64,000 nucleotides of DNA, from NCBI GenBank assembly GCA_964384915.1, contig CAYLMA010000002.1:103657-167656 (forward strand). The letters run 5' to 3'. The notes under the pieces were generated by a model that was given only the letters and a program-made list of their open reading frames with translations, was not told where the DNA came from and ran no database searches. The stretch comes from Sulfurimicrobium sp964384915 (GTDB taxonomy: Bacteria; Pseudomonadota; Gammaproteobacteria; Burkholderiales; Sulfuricellaceae). Shown piece by piece: positions 1 through 8,916 of the stretch (position 1 is its first letter; the number at the start of each line of letters is the position of its first letter). A program made the position numbers and the translations under genes.

Positions 1-559
1 CCAGCGAAATATCGCCCTTTGATGCCGGCTGCGCGGCATGCGCCGACTCGACGATGACCGGCGCCCCGCTCAAGAGATGCGCCCAGCGGTTCTCGCGCGC
101 GCCGGGCTGGCGCGGCAATTCGACCACCATCGCCCCGGCGGGGCGCTCGGCCAGCTCGTGCAGAAACGCCTCGACCGCCGAGATGTCGGAGAACTTGTGC
201 AGCCGTTCGCTGTTGAGGCGCAGTTCGCCCGCCGTTTGCGGGCCGCGCAGCATCAGCGTGACCAGCAGGGCCGCCGATTGGGACGGCACCTGCAACACCC
301 GTTCAAGATTGTGGGCATAGCGCTGCACCCGCCCGCCGCTGGATTCCATCACCAGCGTCAACGACCTGAGGCTGTCGATCGCCGTGAGCACGTCCGCCTC
401 GCTTGCCTCGATCACCGGGTCGCGGCTGGTTTTCTGGTTGCAGCCCGCGACCAGGGCATTCAGCGTCAGGGGATAGGTGTCAGGCACGGTGTGCTGCTTC
501 TCGGCGAGCACCCCCAGGACGCGCGTTTCAAGCAGGGAAAGAATGGGCAGGCTGGACAT
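1..559 (-). CDS. YceH family (DUF480) protein, C-terminus cut by window edge
   Basis: Minus-strand reading frame open from an ATG at 559 to the left edge, 186 codons with no stop. The translation begins MSSLPILSLLETRVLGVLAE and continues with KQHTVPDTYPLTLNALV, GCNQKTSRDPV and, further on, LMLRGPQTAGELR, the conserved blocks of the YceH/DUF480 family. That family consists of two winged-helix domains of uncertain function and is about 215 residues long, so only the last ~30 residues are missing. It is divergently oriented to the methyltransferase on its right. The family assignment is secure; a DNA-binding role is only inferred from the fold. Confidence 0.9.
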   Translation of the reverse strand, partial: MSSLPILSLLETRVLGVLAEKQHTVPDTYPLTLNALVAGCNQKTSRDPVIEASEADVLTAIDSLRSLTLVMESSGGRVQRYAHNLERVLQVPSQSAALLVTLMLRGPQTAGELRLNSERLHKFSDISAVEAFLHELAERPAGAMVVELPRQPGARENRWAHLLSGAPVIVESAHAAQPASKGDISL

Positions 560-628
560 GAGATCGCGCTTCGCAAATAGGTACATTATGCACGCTGGCT
601 GTTGTCATGAATATGCCCTGTTAAGGGT

Positions 629-634
629 TATAAT
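629..634 (+). promoter_or_regulatory. possible -10 box (TATAAT) upstream of the methyltransferase
   Basis: A perfect TATAAT lies in the divergent gap between yceH and the methyltransferase gene, 50 bp before the preferred ATG at 685. The only -35-like hexamer (TTGTCA at 602-607) is 21 bp away, which is too far for a standard sigma-70 promoter, so the call rests on the -10 alone. Confidence 0.3.
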
Positions 635-684
635 TTTTGCTTCGCGGCGACAGGCACTCGCTCAGGCCGCAGCCAACAGAAATC

Positions 685-1371
685 ATGGACATGGACCCAT
701 TACTGCCCCGCCGTATCCCGGAACCCGAGTTGATGGATGATCCGGAGCAGGCACGCGCCTATGCCGAGGCGGATTTCTCCGAGCCCCACCAGGCCTTCGT
801 CGCCCATTTTCAGCGCTTGTTCCCCGATTTCTCGCCGCAGCAGGCCATCGATCTGGGCTGCGGCCCGGCGGACGTGACCATGCGTTTTGCACGGGTTTTT
901 GCGGATGCCGACGTTCTCGGGGTGGACGGCGCGGACGCAATGCTGGCGTTCGGGCGCCGGGCGGTGGAAGCCTGCGGGCTGGCGCGCCGCCTGAAGCTGC
1001 GGCAATGTCACCTGCCCGATACCCGCTTGCCCGCCTGCGCCTTCGACAGCGTGATCAGCAACAGCCTGCTCCATCACCTCGACGATCCCGCCGTGCTGTG
1101 GCAGACTGTGCGACACGTCGCCAAGCCCGGCGCGGCAATACTGGTCATGGATTTGATGCGCCCGGCAAGCACTCGGGAAGCGCAAAATCTCGCTCTCCGC
1201 TACGCCGCGGATGCGCCGCCCGTGTTGCAGCATGATTTTTACCACTCGCTGCTGGCCTCCTATCGTCCCGAAGAGGTGCGGCTGCAACTGGATGGGGCAG
1301 GGCTGTCGCAGTTCCGGGTCGAGGACGTGAGCGATCGCCATGTGCTGATTTGGGGAATAATGGCGGAGTGA
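685..1371 (+). CDS. class I SAM-dependent methyltransferase
   Basis: Protein of 228 residues starting MDMDPLLPRRIPEPELMDD. A methyltransferase-11 type Rossmann domain is visible: motif I AIDLGCGPADVTMRFA binds S-adenosylmethionine, VLGVDGADAML follows as motif II, and SNSLLHHLDDP is motif IV. The substrate cannot be told. An upstream in-frame ATG at 637 would add 16 residues, but it lies within 10 bp of a TATAAT box and the extension looks non-conserved, so 685 is preferred. It stands alone, divergent from yceH and followed by a chemoreceptor gene with its own leader. Confidence 0.8.
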   Translation: MDMDPLLPRRIPEPELMDDPEQARAYAEADFSEPHQAFVAHFQRLFPDFSPQQAIDLGCGPADVTMRFARVFADADVLGVDGADAMLAFGRRAVEACGLARRLKLRQCHLPDTRLPACAFDSVISNSLLHHLDDPAVLWQTVRHVAKPGAAILVMDLMRPASTREAQNLALRYAADAPPVLQHDFYHSLLASYRPEEVRLQLDGAGLSQFRVEDVSDRHVLIWGIMAE

Positions 1372-1409
1372 ATTCGCCGTGTATTGTAATCAATCGCTGA
1401 ACCGAAACC

Positions 1410-3503
1410 ATGAAAACCAATCTTCCAATTACAAATAACGAACAGCCTTTTCCCAAAGGCAAATACCTGGTTTCCAAGACCGATCTCAAGGGTGTCATCA
1501 CCTATGCCAACGAGGCATTCATTGAACTGAGCGGTTTCACCCGCGACGAGCTGATCGGCAAGAGCCATAACGTGGTGCGCCATCCTGAAATGCCGCCCCA
1601 GGCTTTCGAGGATCTCTGGTCCACGGTCAAAGCGGGGCGTCCCTGGCGTGGCTGCGTCAAGAACCGTTGCAAGAACGGCGACCATTACTGGGTGGATGCC
1701 TTCGTCGTCCCGGTACGCAAGAACGATGAGACCATCGGTTACATGTCCGTGCGCAGCGAACCCGGCCGGGACGAGATACGTAAGGCGGAAGCGCTTTACC
1801 GGCACCTCAATGCATCAAAACGCAAACTTGATTCCAGCGGCTCCTGGCTCAAACGGCTAACCATCAAGGCCCGCCTCGGCGGCGTCATGCTCCTGATGGC
1901 GCTCATGCTGGTGGGCGGCGCCATCACCGGGGTCGGCGGGCTGTCTCTGACCCGTGATGCCATGCGGGAAATGTATGAAGACCAGCTCGCGCTTTCCAAC
2001 ACGGCCAACCGGGTGATGATGCTGCTGGGAGACAACCGGAGCCAGATTGCCCTGGCGCTGCAGCATTCCCCGGATAATGCGTTCGCGAAAATGCATGATC
2101 ACCCCGTCGATAAACATATTGAAGCCACCCTGAAAAACCGGGAGGAAATCAACCGGCTCCTGACCGAAATGGGTACGCATCAACTCAACCCCGAACAGCA
2201 GCAGCTAAAACAGAAATTTGCCGATAGCCGCGAACGTTTCTCGAAAGAGGGGGTTAATGCAGCCCGGGAAGCACTGAAAGAAGGCCATTTCCATCAAGCC
2301 AATGAAATCCTGCTCAAAAACATCAACCCCCTTTACGATCACCTGAAGGGCGACGGGGAGGCGTTCCTTCTTGCGCTGCATGAAGACGCGAGGCAACACT
2401 TCGAGCAAGCCGACAGCCGCTACCGTACCATTCGCAATCTGAGCGTGGGGGGCACTTTATCCGCTCTGCTGATAATCCTGATTGCCGGCATTCTCCTGAT
2501 CCGCTCGATCATGCATCCCATACAACGCTCGATCATGCACTTCGACCGCATCGCCCAGGGCAACCTTACCGATGAGATCGACATTTCCGGCCGGGACGAA
2601 GCAGGACAGTTGCTTTGCTCGCTGGCCGCAATGCAGGTGCACCTCAAGGTCATGCTGGATGAAATCGTGCATGCCTCGGAAACCATCGAAGCCCACAGCG
2701 AAAAGCTCCAGACCGAAATGCAGCGCGTCGTCGAGCAGTCCGACAGGCAGCAGGAACGCACCCAGGCGGTCGCCGCCACCATGGAGGAAACCAGCCAGTC
2801 CGTTTCGGAAGTGGCCGCTTCCGCCGGTGCCGCCGCAGACGCGGCGACCTCGGCGCAAGGCGTGGTCAGCGAAAGCAATGCCCAGATGAGCCAGAGCATG
2901 GTTGCCGCGCAGGAAGTGGTGCAGGCCGTGCAGGATTCCAGCCACACCATGACGGAGCTGTTCCAGTCGATTCGCCGCATCGGTGAAATCACCCAGATGA
3001 TCCGCGAAGTGGCCGACCAGACCAACCTGCTGGCCCTCAATGCAGCCATCGAAGCCGCCCGCGCTGGCGAGCAGGGACGCGGCTTTGCCGTTGTCGCCGA
3101 TGAGGTGCGCAAGCTCGCCGAGCGCACTTCTGCCAGCACCGTGGACATCACCGAAACCGTGCAGGCCATCCAGGCCAGCACCCAACGCGCTGTCACTTCC
3201 ATGGACGAGGCCACCAGCCGGGTGAACAGAAGCACCACCCTGATGAAGGCGACGCAGGAAAGTCTGCACAACATCACGGAGAAAAGCGCCGACGTCAACA
3301 GCATGGCCCAGCATATTGCATCGGCAGCCCAGGAACAATCCGTCGCCAGCCATGAGGTGGCGCGCAACATGGAGGCCATTTCGACCCTGGTGGAAGACAA
3401 CACCCGGGCCGCTCAGTCTGCCTGGAAGGCCACCGAGGGCCTCACCCATACCGCCCACGAGCTGCACAAGCTGGTTGAGCACTTCGAGCTGATTCGCAAA
3501 TAA
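1410..3503 (+). CDS. methyl-accepting chemotaxis protein with N-terminal PAS domain (Aer-like)
   Basis: 697 residues. Residues ~15-115 form an Aer-type PAS domain (GVITYANEAFIELSGFTRDE, RNGDHYW-like segment), which in Aer binds FAD and reports redox or oxygen state. A first membrane segment follows at ~150-175, a helical periplasmic region to ~340, and a second membrane helix at ~345-368. Next come HAMP and a full MCP signalling domain with the CheA/CheW-binding hairpin (REVADQTNLLALNAAIEAA). Having both a cytoplasmic PAS and a periplasmic four-helix region means it may sense two signals. No che genes are nearby, so it is an orphan receptor. The CoA-binding gene starts 5 bp after its stop. 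Confidence 0.93.
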   Translation: MKTNLPITNNEQPFPKGKYLVSKTDLKGVITYANEAFIELSGFTRDELIGKSHNVVRHPEMPPQAFEDLWSTVKAGRPWRGCVKNRCKNGDHYWVDAFVVPVRKNDETIGYMSVRSEPGRDEIRKAEALYRHLNASKRKLDSSGSWLKRLTIKARLGGVMLLMALMLVGGAITGVGGLSLTRDAMREMYEDQLALSNTANRVMMLLGDNRSQIALALQHSPDNAFAKMHDHPVDKHIEATLKNREEINRLLTEMGTHQLNPEQQQLKQKFADSRERFSKEGVNAAREALKEGHFHQANEILLKNINPLYDHLKGDGEAFLLALHEDARQHFEQADSRYRTIRNLSVGGTLSALLIILIAGILLIRSIMHPIQRSIMHFDRIAQGNLTDEIDISGRDEAGQLLCSLAAMQVHLKVMLDEIVHASETIEAHSEKLQTEMQRVVEQSDRQQERTQAVAATMEETSQSVSEVAASAGAAADAATSAQGVVSESNAQMSQSMVAAQEVVQAVQDSSHTMTELFQSIRRIGEITQMIREVADQTNLLALNAAIEAARAGEQGRGFAVVADEVRKLAERTSASTVDITETVQAIQASTQRAVTSMDEATSRVNRSTTLMKATQESLHNITEKSADVNSMAQHIASAAQEQSVASHEVARNMEAISTLVEDNTRAAQSAWKATEGLTHTAHELHKLVEHFELIRK

Positions 3504-3507
3504 ACCC

Positions 3508-3921
3508 ATGTTTGAAAATCCCGCTCCCGAAGCCGTTCGCGCCTTGCTGAAAAAAGCCCGCTCCATCGCTGTGGTGGGGCTGTCGCCGCAGCCGGCGCGC
3601 CCGAGCTATTTTGTGGCGCGGGCGATGCAGGGCTTCGGCTACCGCATCATTCCGGTGCGTCCGGCAGTGAGCGAGGTGCTGGGAGAAAAGGCCTACGCCA
3701 CCCTGGCCGACGTCCCCGAGAAGATCGACCTGGTGGACGTGTTCCGCGCCGCCGAGCATGTGGATGCCATCGTGGACGAATGCCTGCGCCTCCACATCCC
3801 CGCCATCTGGATTCAGGAAGGCATCAGGAATGAAGCCGCGGCGCAGAAGGCCCGCGCTGCCGGCATGAGCGTGGTCATGGACCGCTGCATTTACAAGGAT
3901 TATGTGGAGTTGTTCGCATGA
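3508..3921 (+). CDS. CoA-binding domain protein (YccU family)
   Basis: 137 residues forming a single Rossmann-like CoA-binding domain. Visible are SIAVVGLSPQPARPSYFVAR near the start, the strand IIPVRP, KIDLVDVFRAAEHV, and the terminal block IWIQEGIRNE...VVMDRCI typical of YccU/CoA_binding_2 proteins. The family's function is not established; it resembles the nucleotide-binding domain of succinyl-CoA synthetase. Its stop overlaps the dapF start (ATGA), so the two are probably translationally coupled. Confidence 0.88.
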   Translation: MFENPAPEAVRALLKKARSIAVVGLSPQPARPSYFVARAMQGFGYRIIPVRPAVSEVLGEKAYATLADVPEKIDLVDVFRAAEHVDAIVDECLRLHIPAIWIQEGIRNEAAAQKARAAGMSVVMDRCIYKDYVELFA

Positions 3922-4748
3922 AACTGAAATTTACCAAGATGCACGGCCTGGGCAACGATTTCGTGGTGCTGGACGGGATTTCACAAACCATTCAGTTGAG
4001 TGGGGAGCAGTTCCGTTTTCTCGCCGACCGCCATTTTGGCGTCGGCTGCGACCAGATCCTGCTGGTGGAACGGCCTTCCTCCAGCACTGCCGATTTCCGC
4101 TACCGCATCTTCAACGCGGATGGCGGCGAGGTCGGGCAGTGCGGCAACGGCGCGCGCTGCTTCGTGCGCTTCGTGCACGACAAGGGGTTGACGCAGAAAA
4201 CCGAAATCAGCGTCGAAACCGCTTCCGGCATCATTTACCCGCGCCTGGAAGCGGATGGGCAGGTGACGGTCAACATGGGCGCGCCGCGCTTCGAGCCGGC
4301 GCAGATCCCTTTTGTCGCGCCCCAGCGGGCCTTGACTTATCCCCTCCCCGTGGGCGACCAGACCATAGACATCAGCGCGCTCTCCATGGGCAACCCGCAC
4401 GCGGTGCTGGTGGTACATGACGTGGATTCCGCGCCGGTCGCCGAGCAGGGGCCGCTGATCGAAAACCACCTGGCCTTCCCGGCGCGGGTCAACGCGGGCT
4501 TCATGCAGATCGTGGATCGCGGCCGCATCCGGCTCAGGGTGTTCGAGCGCGGCTCGGGCGAAACCCTGGCCTGCGGCACCGGCGCCTGCGCGGCGGCGGT
4601 CGCAGGCATCACGCGCGGCATGCTGGACAAGGAAGTCACGGTCGCCACGCGCGGCGGGGAACTGGCCATCCGCTGGGAAGGCGAGGGCCAGGCCGTGTGG
4701 ATGACCGGCCCGGCGGAAACCGTATTTGAAGGCGAAATCCATCTTTAG
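3918..4748 (+). CDS. dapF: diaminopimelate epimerase
   Basis: 276 residues, the normal DapF length. It interconverts LL- and meso-diaminopimelate, the step before lysine and the source of the peptidoglycan cross-linking residue. The two catalytic cysteines are present: C75 in VGQCGNGARC and C219 in LACGTGACAAA. The N-terminal signature KMHGLGNDF is intact. The ATG overlaps the stop of the CoA-binding gene by 4 bp, and DUF484 and xerC follow in the same direction, the order seen in many proteobacteria. Confidence 0.97.
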   Translation: MKLKFTKMHGLGNDFVVLDGISQTIQLSGEQFRFLADRHFGVGCDQILLVERPSSSTADFRYRIFNADGGEVGQCGNGARCFVRFVHDKGLTQKTEISVETASGIIYPRLEADGQVTVNMGAPRFEPAQIPFVAPQRALTYPLPVGDQTIDISALSMGNPHAVLVVHDVDSAPVAEQGPLIENHLAFPARVNAGFMQIVDRGRIRLRVFERGSGETLACGTGACAAAVAGITRGMLDKEVTVATRGGELAIRWEGEGQAVWMTGPAETVFEGEIHL

Positions 4749-4778
4749 AGCTCTTCCCTTAACCCTAGGATCAGAAAC

Positions 4779-5453
4779 ATGAATTTAAGCGCAGAAGCCA
4801 TCGTCGAATTCCTCCAGGAACACCCGGATTTCTTCGAGGATAAACCCGGCCTGCTGGAGCAGATCGCCATTCCCCATCCGCACGGCGGGCGGGCCATTTC
4901 CCTGGCCGAGCGGCAGCAGTTGCAGTTGCGCGAAAAAAACAAGCTGCTTGAATCCAAGCTGCGTGAATTGCTGCAATTCGGCGAGGAAAACGACGCCATC
5001 GGCGAGAAAGTGCACCGCTTCAGCCTTTCCCTGCTGACGGCGCGCACCATCGAATCCTTGCTGCCCACCATTACGCTCAGCCTGCGCGACGACTTCGCCG
5101 TGCCGCACGTTGCCCTGCGCATCTGGGCCCAGCCGGCGCAGCCCACGGAACAAGCGGAATTTGGCGAAGTCAGCGCCGACCTCAAGGCTTTCGCCGACAC
5201 CCTGGTCCGCCCTTACTGCGACACCCAGCCGCCCTTTGAAGTCGCCTCCTGGTTCGGCGATGCAGGCGCCTTGCTGAAATCCTTCGCCGTGGTTTCCCTG
5301 CGCAGCGAACACGCCTTCGGCCTGCTGGTGCTGGCGAGCGAGGATGCGCAGCGTTTCTACCCGGAAATGGGCACGCTCTACCTGAAGCGCATCGGCGAAC
5401 TGGTCACGGTTGCCCTCATGCCCTATATCAACGAGAGTCCGGACGCTGCCTAG
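4779..5453 (+). CDS. DUF484 family protein
   Basis: 224 residues. The N-terminus (AIVEFLQEHPDFFEDKPGLLEQIAIPHPHGGRAISL) and the following helical stretch, then a GAF-like C-terminal half, are the DUF484 pattern. This family is almost always encoded between dapF and xerC, as here, but its function is unknown; a role linked to XerC has been suggested only from the gene order. It ends 4 bp before the xerC start, so the two are in one transcript. Confidence 0.9.
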   Translation: MNLSAEAIVEFLQEHPDFFEDKPGLLEQIAIPHPHGGRAISLAERQQLQLREKNKLLESKLRELLQFGEENDAIGEKVHRFSLSLLTARTIESLLPTITLSLRDDFAVPHVALRIWAQPAQPTEQAEFGEVSADLKAFADTLVRPYCDTQPPFEVASWFGDAGALLKSFAVVSLRSEHAFGLLVLASEDAQRFYPEMGTLYLKRIGELVTVALMPYINESPDAA

Positions 5454-5457
5454 GAAC

Positions 5458-6363
5458 ATGGGGAAGGGGAGCCGCCCTGCCGCGCACGTGCTGCTGCAAC
5501 CCTACCTTGCCCATCTCCGGCACGAGCGGCGCCTGTCGCCGCTGACGTGCAAGCACTACGCGCGCGACATCGAGGCGCTACTCGGGCTGGCGGGCGAAAT
5601 CCCGCTGGACCAGTTGCAAATCCACCACATCCGCCGTTTTGTCGCCCAGCTTCATGCCTCGGGCTTGGGCAGCCGCTCCCTGGCGCGCATGCTCTCGGCG
5701 TGGCGCGGATTCTTCCAATATCTGGGCCGCCAGCATGCCTTCCCGCTCAATCCCTGCGCCGGGCTGCACGCGCCGAAGGCCGCAAAAACCCTGCCCCAGG
5801 CGCTGTCACCAGAACAGGCCGCGCATTTGATGGAAGTGGAAGAAGATGGGCCGCTGGCCGCGCGCGACCGGGCCATGCTGGAATTACTCTACTCTTCCGG
5901 TCTGCGCCTGGCTGAACTGGTCGGCGCCAACCTGGAGGACATGGATTTCGCCTCGGGCGAAATCCGCGTGACCGGCAAGGGCAGCAAGACGCGTATCGTG
6001 CCGCTGGGACGCCTCGCCATCGAAGCCATCCAGGGCTGGCTGGACAGTCGGGCACAGTTGGTAGCGGCGGGCGAACGGGCGGTATTCGTCAGCAAGAATG
6101 GCACCCGGATCTCGCCGCGAGCGGTGCAATTGCGGCTCAAGCAATGGGGCGTCAAGCTCGGCATCAACGCCAGTGTCCACCCCCACATGCTGCGCCACTC
6201 CTTCGCCACCCATGTGCTGCAATCCAGCGGCGATCTGCGCGCGGTGCAGGAAATGCTGGGGCACGCCAACATCTCGACCACCCAGGTGTATACCCATCTG
6301 GACTTCCAGCATCTGGCCAAGGTGTACGACGCGGCTCATCCCAGAGCCAAGAAAAAGGGTTAA
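5458..6363 (+). CDS. xerC: tyrosine site-specific recombinase XerC
   Basis: 301 residues from the ATG at 5458; an upstream in-frame ATG inside DUF484 is not likely to be used. It resolves chromosome dimers at dif together with XerD. The N-terminal SAM-like core-binding domain covers ~10-95, then the catalytic domain with R150 (SSGLRLAEL), K174 (GKGSKTR), H243 and R246 (HMLRHSF), H269 (LGHAN) and the nucleophile Y278 (TQVYTHL). All catalytic residues are present. Its stop overlaps the stop of the convergent methyltransferase gene by 4 bp. Confidence 0.95.
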   Translation: MGKGSRPAAHVLLQPYLAHLRHERRLSPLTCKHYARDIEALLGLAGEIPLDQLQIHHIRRFVAQLHASGLGSRSLARMLSAWRGFFQYLGRQHAFPLNPCAGLHAPKAAKTLPQALSPEQAAHLMEVEEDGPLAARDRAMLELLYSSGLRLAELVGANLEDMDFASGEIRVTGKGSKTRIVPLGRLAIEAIQGWLDSRAQLVAAGERAVFVSKNGTRISPRAVQLRLKQWGVKLGINASVHPHMLRHSFATHVLQSSGDLRAVQEMLGHANISTTQVYTHLDFQHLAKVYDAAHPRAKKKG

Positions 6364-6965
6364 ACGACCTTCCGCGCCACCAAATCCACCAGCGCCGACA
6401 TGCCGCTGTGGCCGGGGCCTTCTTGAATTTCCATGTCGTGTTCGCGCAACTGCAAAATCTCCATGGCGCCGAAATCACGCCTTAAATCTTCCGCCGTATA
6501 CAGGTTATCGATATTGGAAGGGCCGCCGGTCTTGTATTCGAGCTGTTTCGGCGTATAGCCCTGCAGCAGCAGCAAGCCGCCCGGCTTCAGCGCCTGCTGG
6601 ATGGCGCGGTGCAGGGCGGGGCGTTCCTGCGGGGAGGCGAACTGGATGAAAATCGCCACGATCACGTCGAAGCGGTTTTCACCCCAATCCCAGGCGTGCA
6701 CGTCCGCCAGTTCCGTGCGTAGCGGCACGCCGCGCGAAGCCGCCAGCTTGCGCGATTTCTCCAGCGCCTTGTCCGAGAAATCGATGGCCAGCACGTCCAG
6801 CCCCTGTTCCGCCAGCCACACGCCGTTGCGCCCCTCGCCATCCGCCACCGAGAGAACCGACTGGCCCGGCTGCAGCAGATGTTTCTGGGAAGCCAGAAAA
6901 GTGTTCGGCGCGGTGCCGTAGAAATATTCGGCGTCGGCAAAGCGTTCGTTCCACAGCTCTTTCAT
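6360..6965 (-). CDS. class I SAM-dependent methyltransferase (TehB-like)
   Basis: 201 residues. It begins MKELWNERFADAEYFYGTAP, typical of the small TehB/thiopurine-like methyltransferases, followed by the SAM-binding motif VLSVADGEGRNGVWLAEQG, the acidic VLAIDFS and the motif IV-like FDVIVAIFIQFASP. Such proteins often act in detoxification, but the substrate is unknown here. It lies 3 bp downstream of the dsbC stop on the same strand, so it is probably the last gene of the ubi-dsbC run. It converges on xerC with a 4-bp overlap of stops. Confidence 0.82.
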   Translation of the reverse strand: MKELWNERFADAEYFYGTAPNTFLASQKHLLQPGQSVLSVADGEGRNGVWLAEQGLDVLAIDFSDKALEKSRKLAASRGVPLRTELADVHAWDWGENRFDVIVAIFIQFASPQERPALHRAIQQALKPGGLLLLQGYTPKQLEYKTGGPSNIDNLYTAEDLRRDFGAMEILQLREHDMEIQEGPGHSGMSALVDLVARKVV

Positions 6966-6968
6966 GAA

Positions 6969-7697
6969 TCACTTCTTGGCTGAAGTTTTTCCGGCCAGGA
7001 GCTGTTCGAGCTTGGCTGCCGGGACCATGCCGGGAACACGGCGTCCGTCGGCGAAAATGATAGTGGGCGTGCCCTGGACGCCCAGCTTCTGCCCCAACTG
7101 GACGGTTTTTGCCACCGGGTTGTCGCAACTGCCGTCATTCTTCGGCAGCGTGCCTTTCATCATCCAGTCATCCCATGCCTTGGCCTTGTCCGGCGCGCAC
7201 CAGATCTGCCTGGATTTCTTGCCTGCGTCGGGATGTAATTGCTCAAGCGGCATGAGAAAATTGTAAACCGTGATGTCGGTCACATTGACCAGTTCCTGCT
7301 CGAATTTCTTGCAATAGGGGCAATCCGCATCGGAAAACACCGCGATCTTGCGGCTGCCGTTGCCCTTCACCACCTTGATGGCGTCACCCAGCGGCAGGGT
7401 GTCGAACTTGACCGCAGTCAGTTTCTGCATGCGCTCTTCGGTCAGATTTTTCTGCGCGTCGAGGTCGAGCACCGCGCCCATGAAGACATATTTTGCCTTG
7501 TCGTCGGAGTAGATCAGTTGCGGGCCTTCCACCAGCACCTCATAGAGGCCGGCATAAGGTGTCTTGGCCACGCTTTGCACCTTGGCGCCGGGAAACTTGG
7601 CCTCGATGTTCTTCTTGATGGCTGCCTCATCGGCATGCGCGGTGGCGGCAGCGAGTCCAAACAGCAGGGGGACGGCAAAGCGGTGAAGAGAAAGCAT
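6969..7697 (-). CDS. dsbC: thiol:disulfide interchange protein DsbC
   Basis: 242 residues from the ATG at 7697, preceded by CAGGAA. This start gives a clean signal peptide (MLSLHRFAVPLLFGLAAATAHA); the longer frame reads through the leader. Residues ~23-85 are the dimerisation domain and the rest a thioredoxin fold with the active site C126-P-Y-C129 (SDADCPYCKK). The cis-proline loop reads VQGTPTIIF. DsbC is the periplasmic disulfide isomerase kept reduced by DsbD. A second cysteine pair (WCAPD...GSCDN) matches the structural disulfide of the family. Confidence 0.94.
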   Translation of the reverse strand: MLSLHRFAVPLLFGLAAATAHADEAAIKKNIEAKFPGAKVQSVAKTPYAGLYEVLVEGPQLIYSDDKAKYVFMGAVLDLDAQKNLTEERMQKLTAVKFDTLPLGDAIKVVKGNGSRKIAVFSDADCPYCKKFEQELVNVTDITVYNFLMPLEQLHPDAGKKSRQIWCAPDKAKAWDDWMMKGTLPKNDGSCDNPVAKTVQLGQKLGVQGTPTIIFADGRRVPGMVPAAKLEQLLAGKTSAKK

Positions 7698-7740
7698 GAT
7701 GATTCCTGAAATTGAATAAGGTAATAAAGACCGCGGGAGT

Positions 7741-8916
7741 TTACCCGAGTTCCCCGATGGCATGGCGCATGAGCCGGTTCTTCAGGCCGCCAAGGTGGTT
7801 GGTCAGGCCCAGGCCGGTGTTGCGCAAGGTACGCAGCAGGGGATCTGGATTATTGAATAGTTTTTGCAAGCTATCGGTGACGAGCTGCATGGCCAGGATA
7901 TCTTCCTTGCGCGCGCGCTCATAGCGGCGCAGCAGGAGGTGGTCGCCGCAGTCGCGCTGCGGCTCCCTTTGCAGCAGCACCCGGGCGAGTTGCTGCGCAT
8001 CCTGGAATCCCAGGTTGACGCCCTGTCCGGCGAGCGGATGCACGTTGTGCGCGGCGTCCCCGATCAGCGCCACGCGCGGCTTGACCAGCTGTTCCAGGTT
8101 GAGCAGGCGCAGGGAAAAGGCGGCGGGCGGGGTGATCAGGCGCAATTGGCCGAGGGTGTTCCTGCCCGCTTCCTGCACGCGGCTGCAGAACTCGTCCGGC
8201 GGCAGCGCCATGAGTTCCTGCGACAGGGCATCGAAGGCCGACCAGACGATGGAGATGCGGTTGCCGGGAAGCGGCAGGTAGGCGAGGATGCCGTCTTCCC
8301 TGAACCATTGGTAAGCCGCATTGCGGTGCGGCTTTTCCGTTTCGAAATTGGCCACCACGCCATCCTGCCCGTAGGCGCGCGGCCGGGCCTCGATCCCGGC
8401 CTGGGCGCGCACCCAGGATTCGCGCCCGTCGGCGCCGACGACCAGCTTGGCGCGCAGCGTGCGGCCATCCCGCAGGCTCAGGGTGGCGGCTTCTTCGCTC
8501 ACGTCCAGCGCCGCGCAGGCAGCCGGGCAGAAAATCTCCACATTCGACTGCCCCTGCAGCGCCCGCCACAGCCCATCCTGCATCAGGCGGCTCTCGGCAA
8601 TGAAGGCCAGCTCCTCCACTCCGGCCTCGTAGGCGCTGAAATCCAGCCGCGCGGCAGCGTCATCGCCCCAGATGTGCATTTCATGCACCGGCGCGATGCG
8701 GCCCTGCTCCAGGCCGCCCCACACCCCGCCCTGATCGAGAAAGCGGGCATTGGCGGGGTTGATGGCATAGATACGGTTGTCCCAGCTTTCATCCTGGGGA
8801 AGGGCGGCCGGGGCGCGGCCCTCGACGAGGGCGATATGCAGCCCGCTGTCTTTCAGCGCCACGGCAAGCGAAGCGCCCACCAGGCCAGCGCCGACGATAA
8901 TCACGTCAAAATCCAT
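7741..8916 (-). CDS. UbiH/UbiF/VisC family FAD-dependent hydroxylase
   Basis: 391 residues. It carries the FAD-binding GxGxxG (DVIIVGAGLVGASLAVALKD), the middle motif VVGADGRESWVR and the C-terminal ribityl-binding RVALIGDAAHNVHPLAGQG. These mark the ubiquinone-biosynthesis aromatic ring hydroxylases that work in the Ubi complex. Which ring position it acts on (UbiH, UbiF or UbiI type) cannot be decided from the sequence alone. Its ATG overlaps by one base the stop of a paralogue upstream, so the two are co-transcribed and translationally coupled. Confidence 0.9.
   Translation of the reverse strand: MDFDVIIVGAGLVGASLAVALKDSGLHIALVEGRAPAALPQDESWDNRIYAINPANARFLDQGGVWGGLEQGRIAPVHEMHIWGDDAAARLDFSAYEAGVEELAFIAESRLMQDGLWRALQGQSNVEIFCPAACAALDVSEEAATLSLRDGRTLRAKLVVGADGRESWVRAQAGIEARPRAYGQDGVVANFETEKPHRNAAYQWFREDGILAYLPLPGNRISIVWSAFDALSQELMALPPDEFCSRVQEAGRNTLGQLRLITPPAAFSLRLLNLEQLVKPRVALIGDAAHNVHPLAGQGVNLGFQDAQQLARVLLQREPQRDCGDHLLLRRYERARKEDILAMQLVTDSLQKLFNNPDPLLRTLRNTGLGLTNHLGGLKNRLMRHAIGELG

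Noticed and set aside
38..580. 180-codon plus-strand frame at the left edge
   Set aside because: Shadow of the partial YceH gene on the minus strand, which carries the conserved family blocks.
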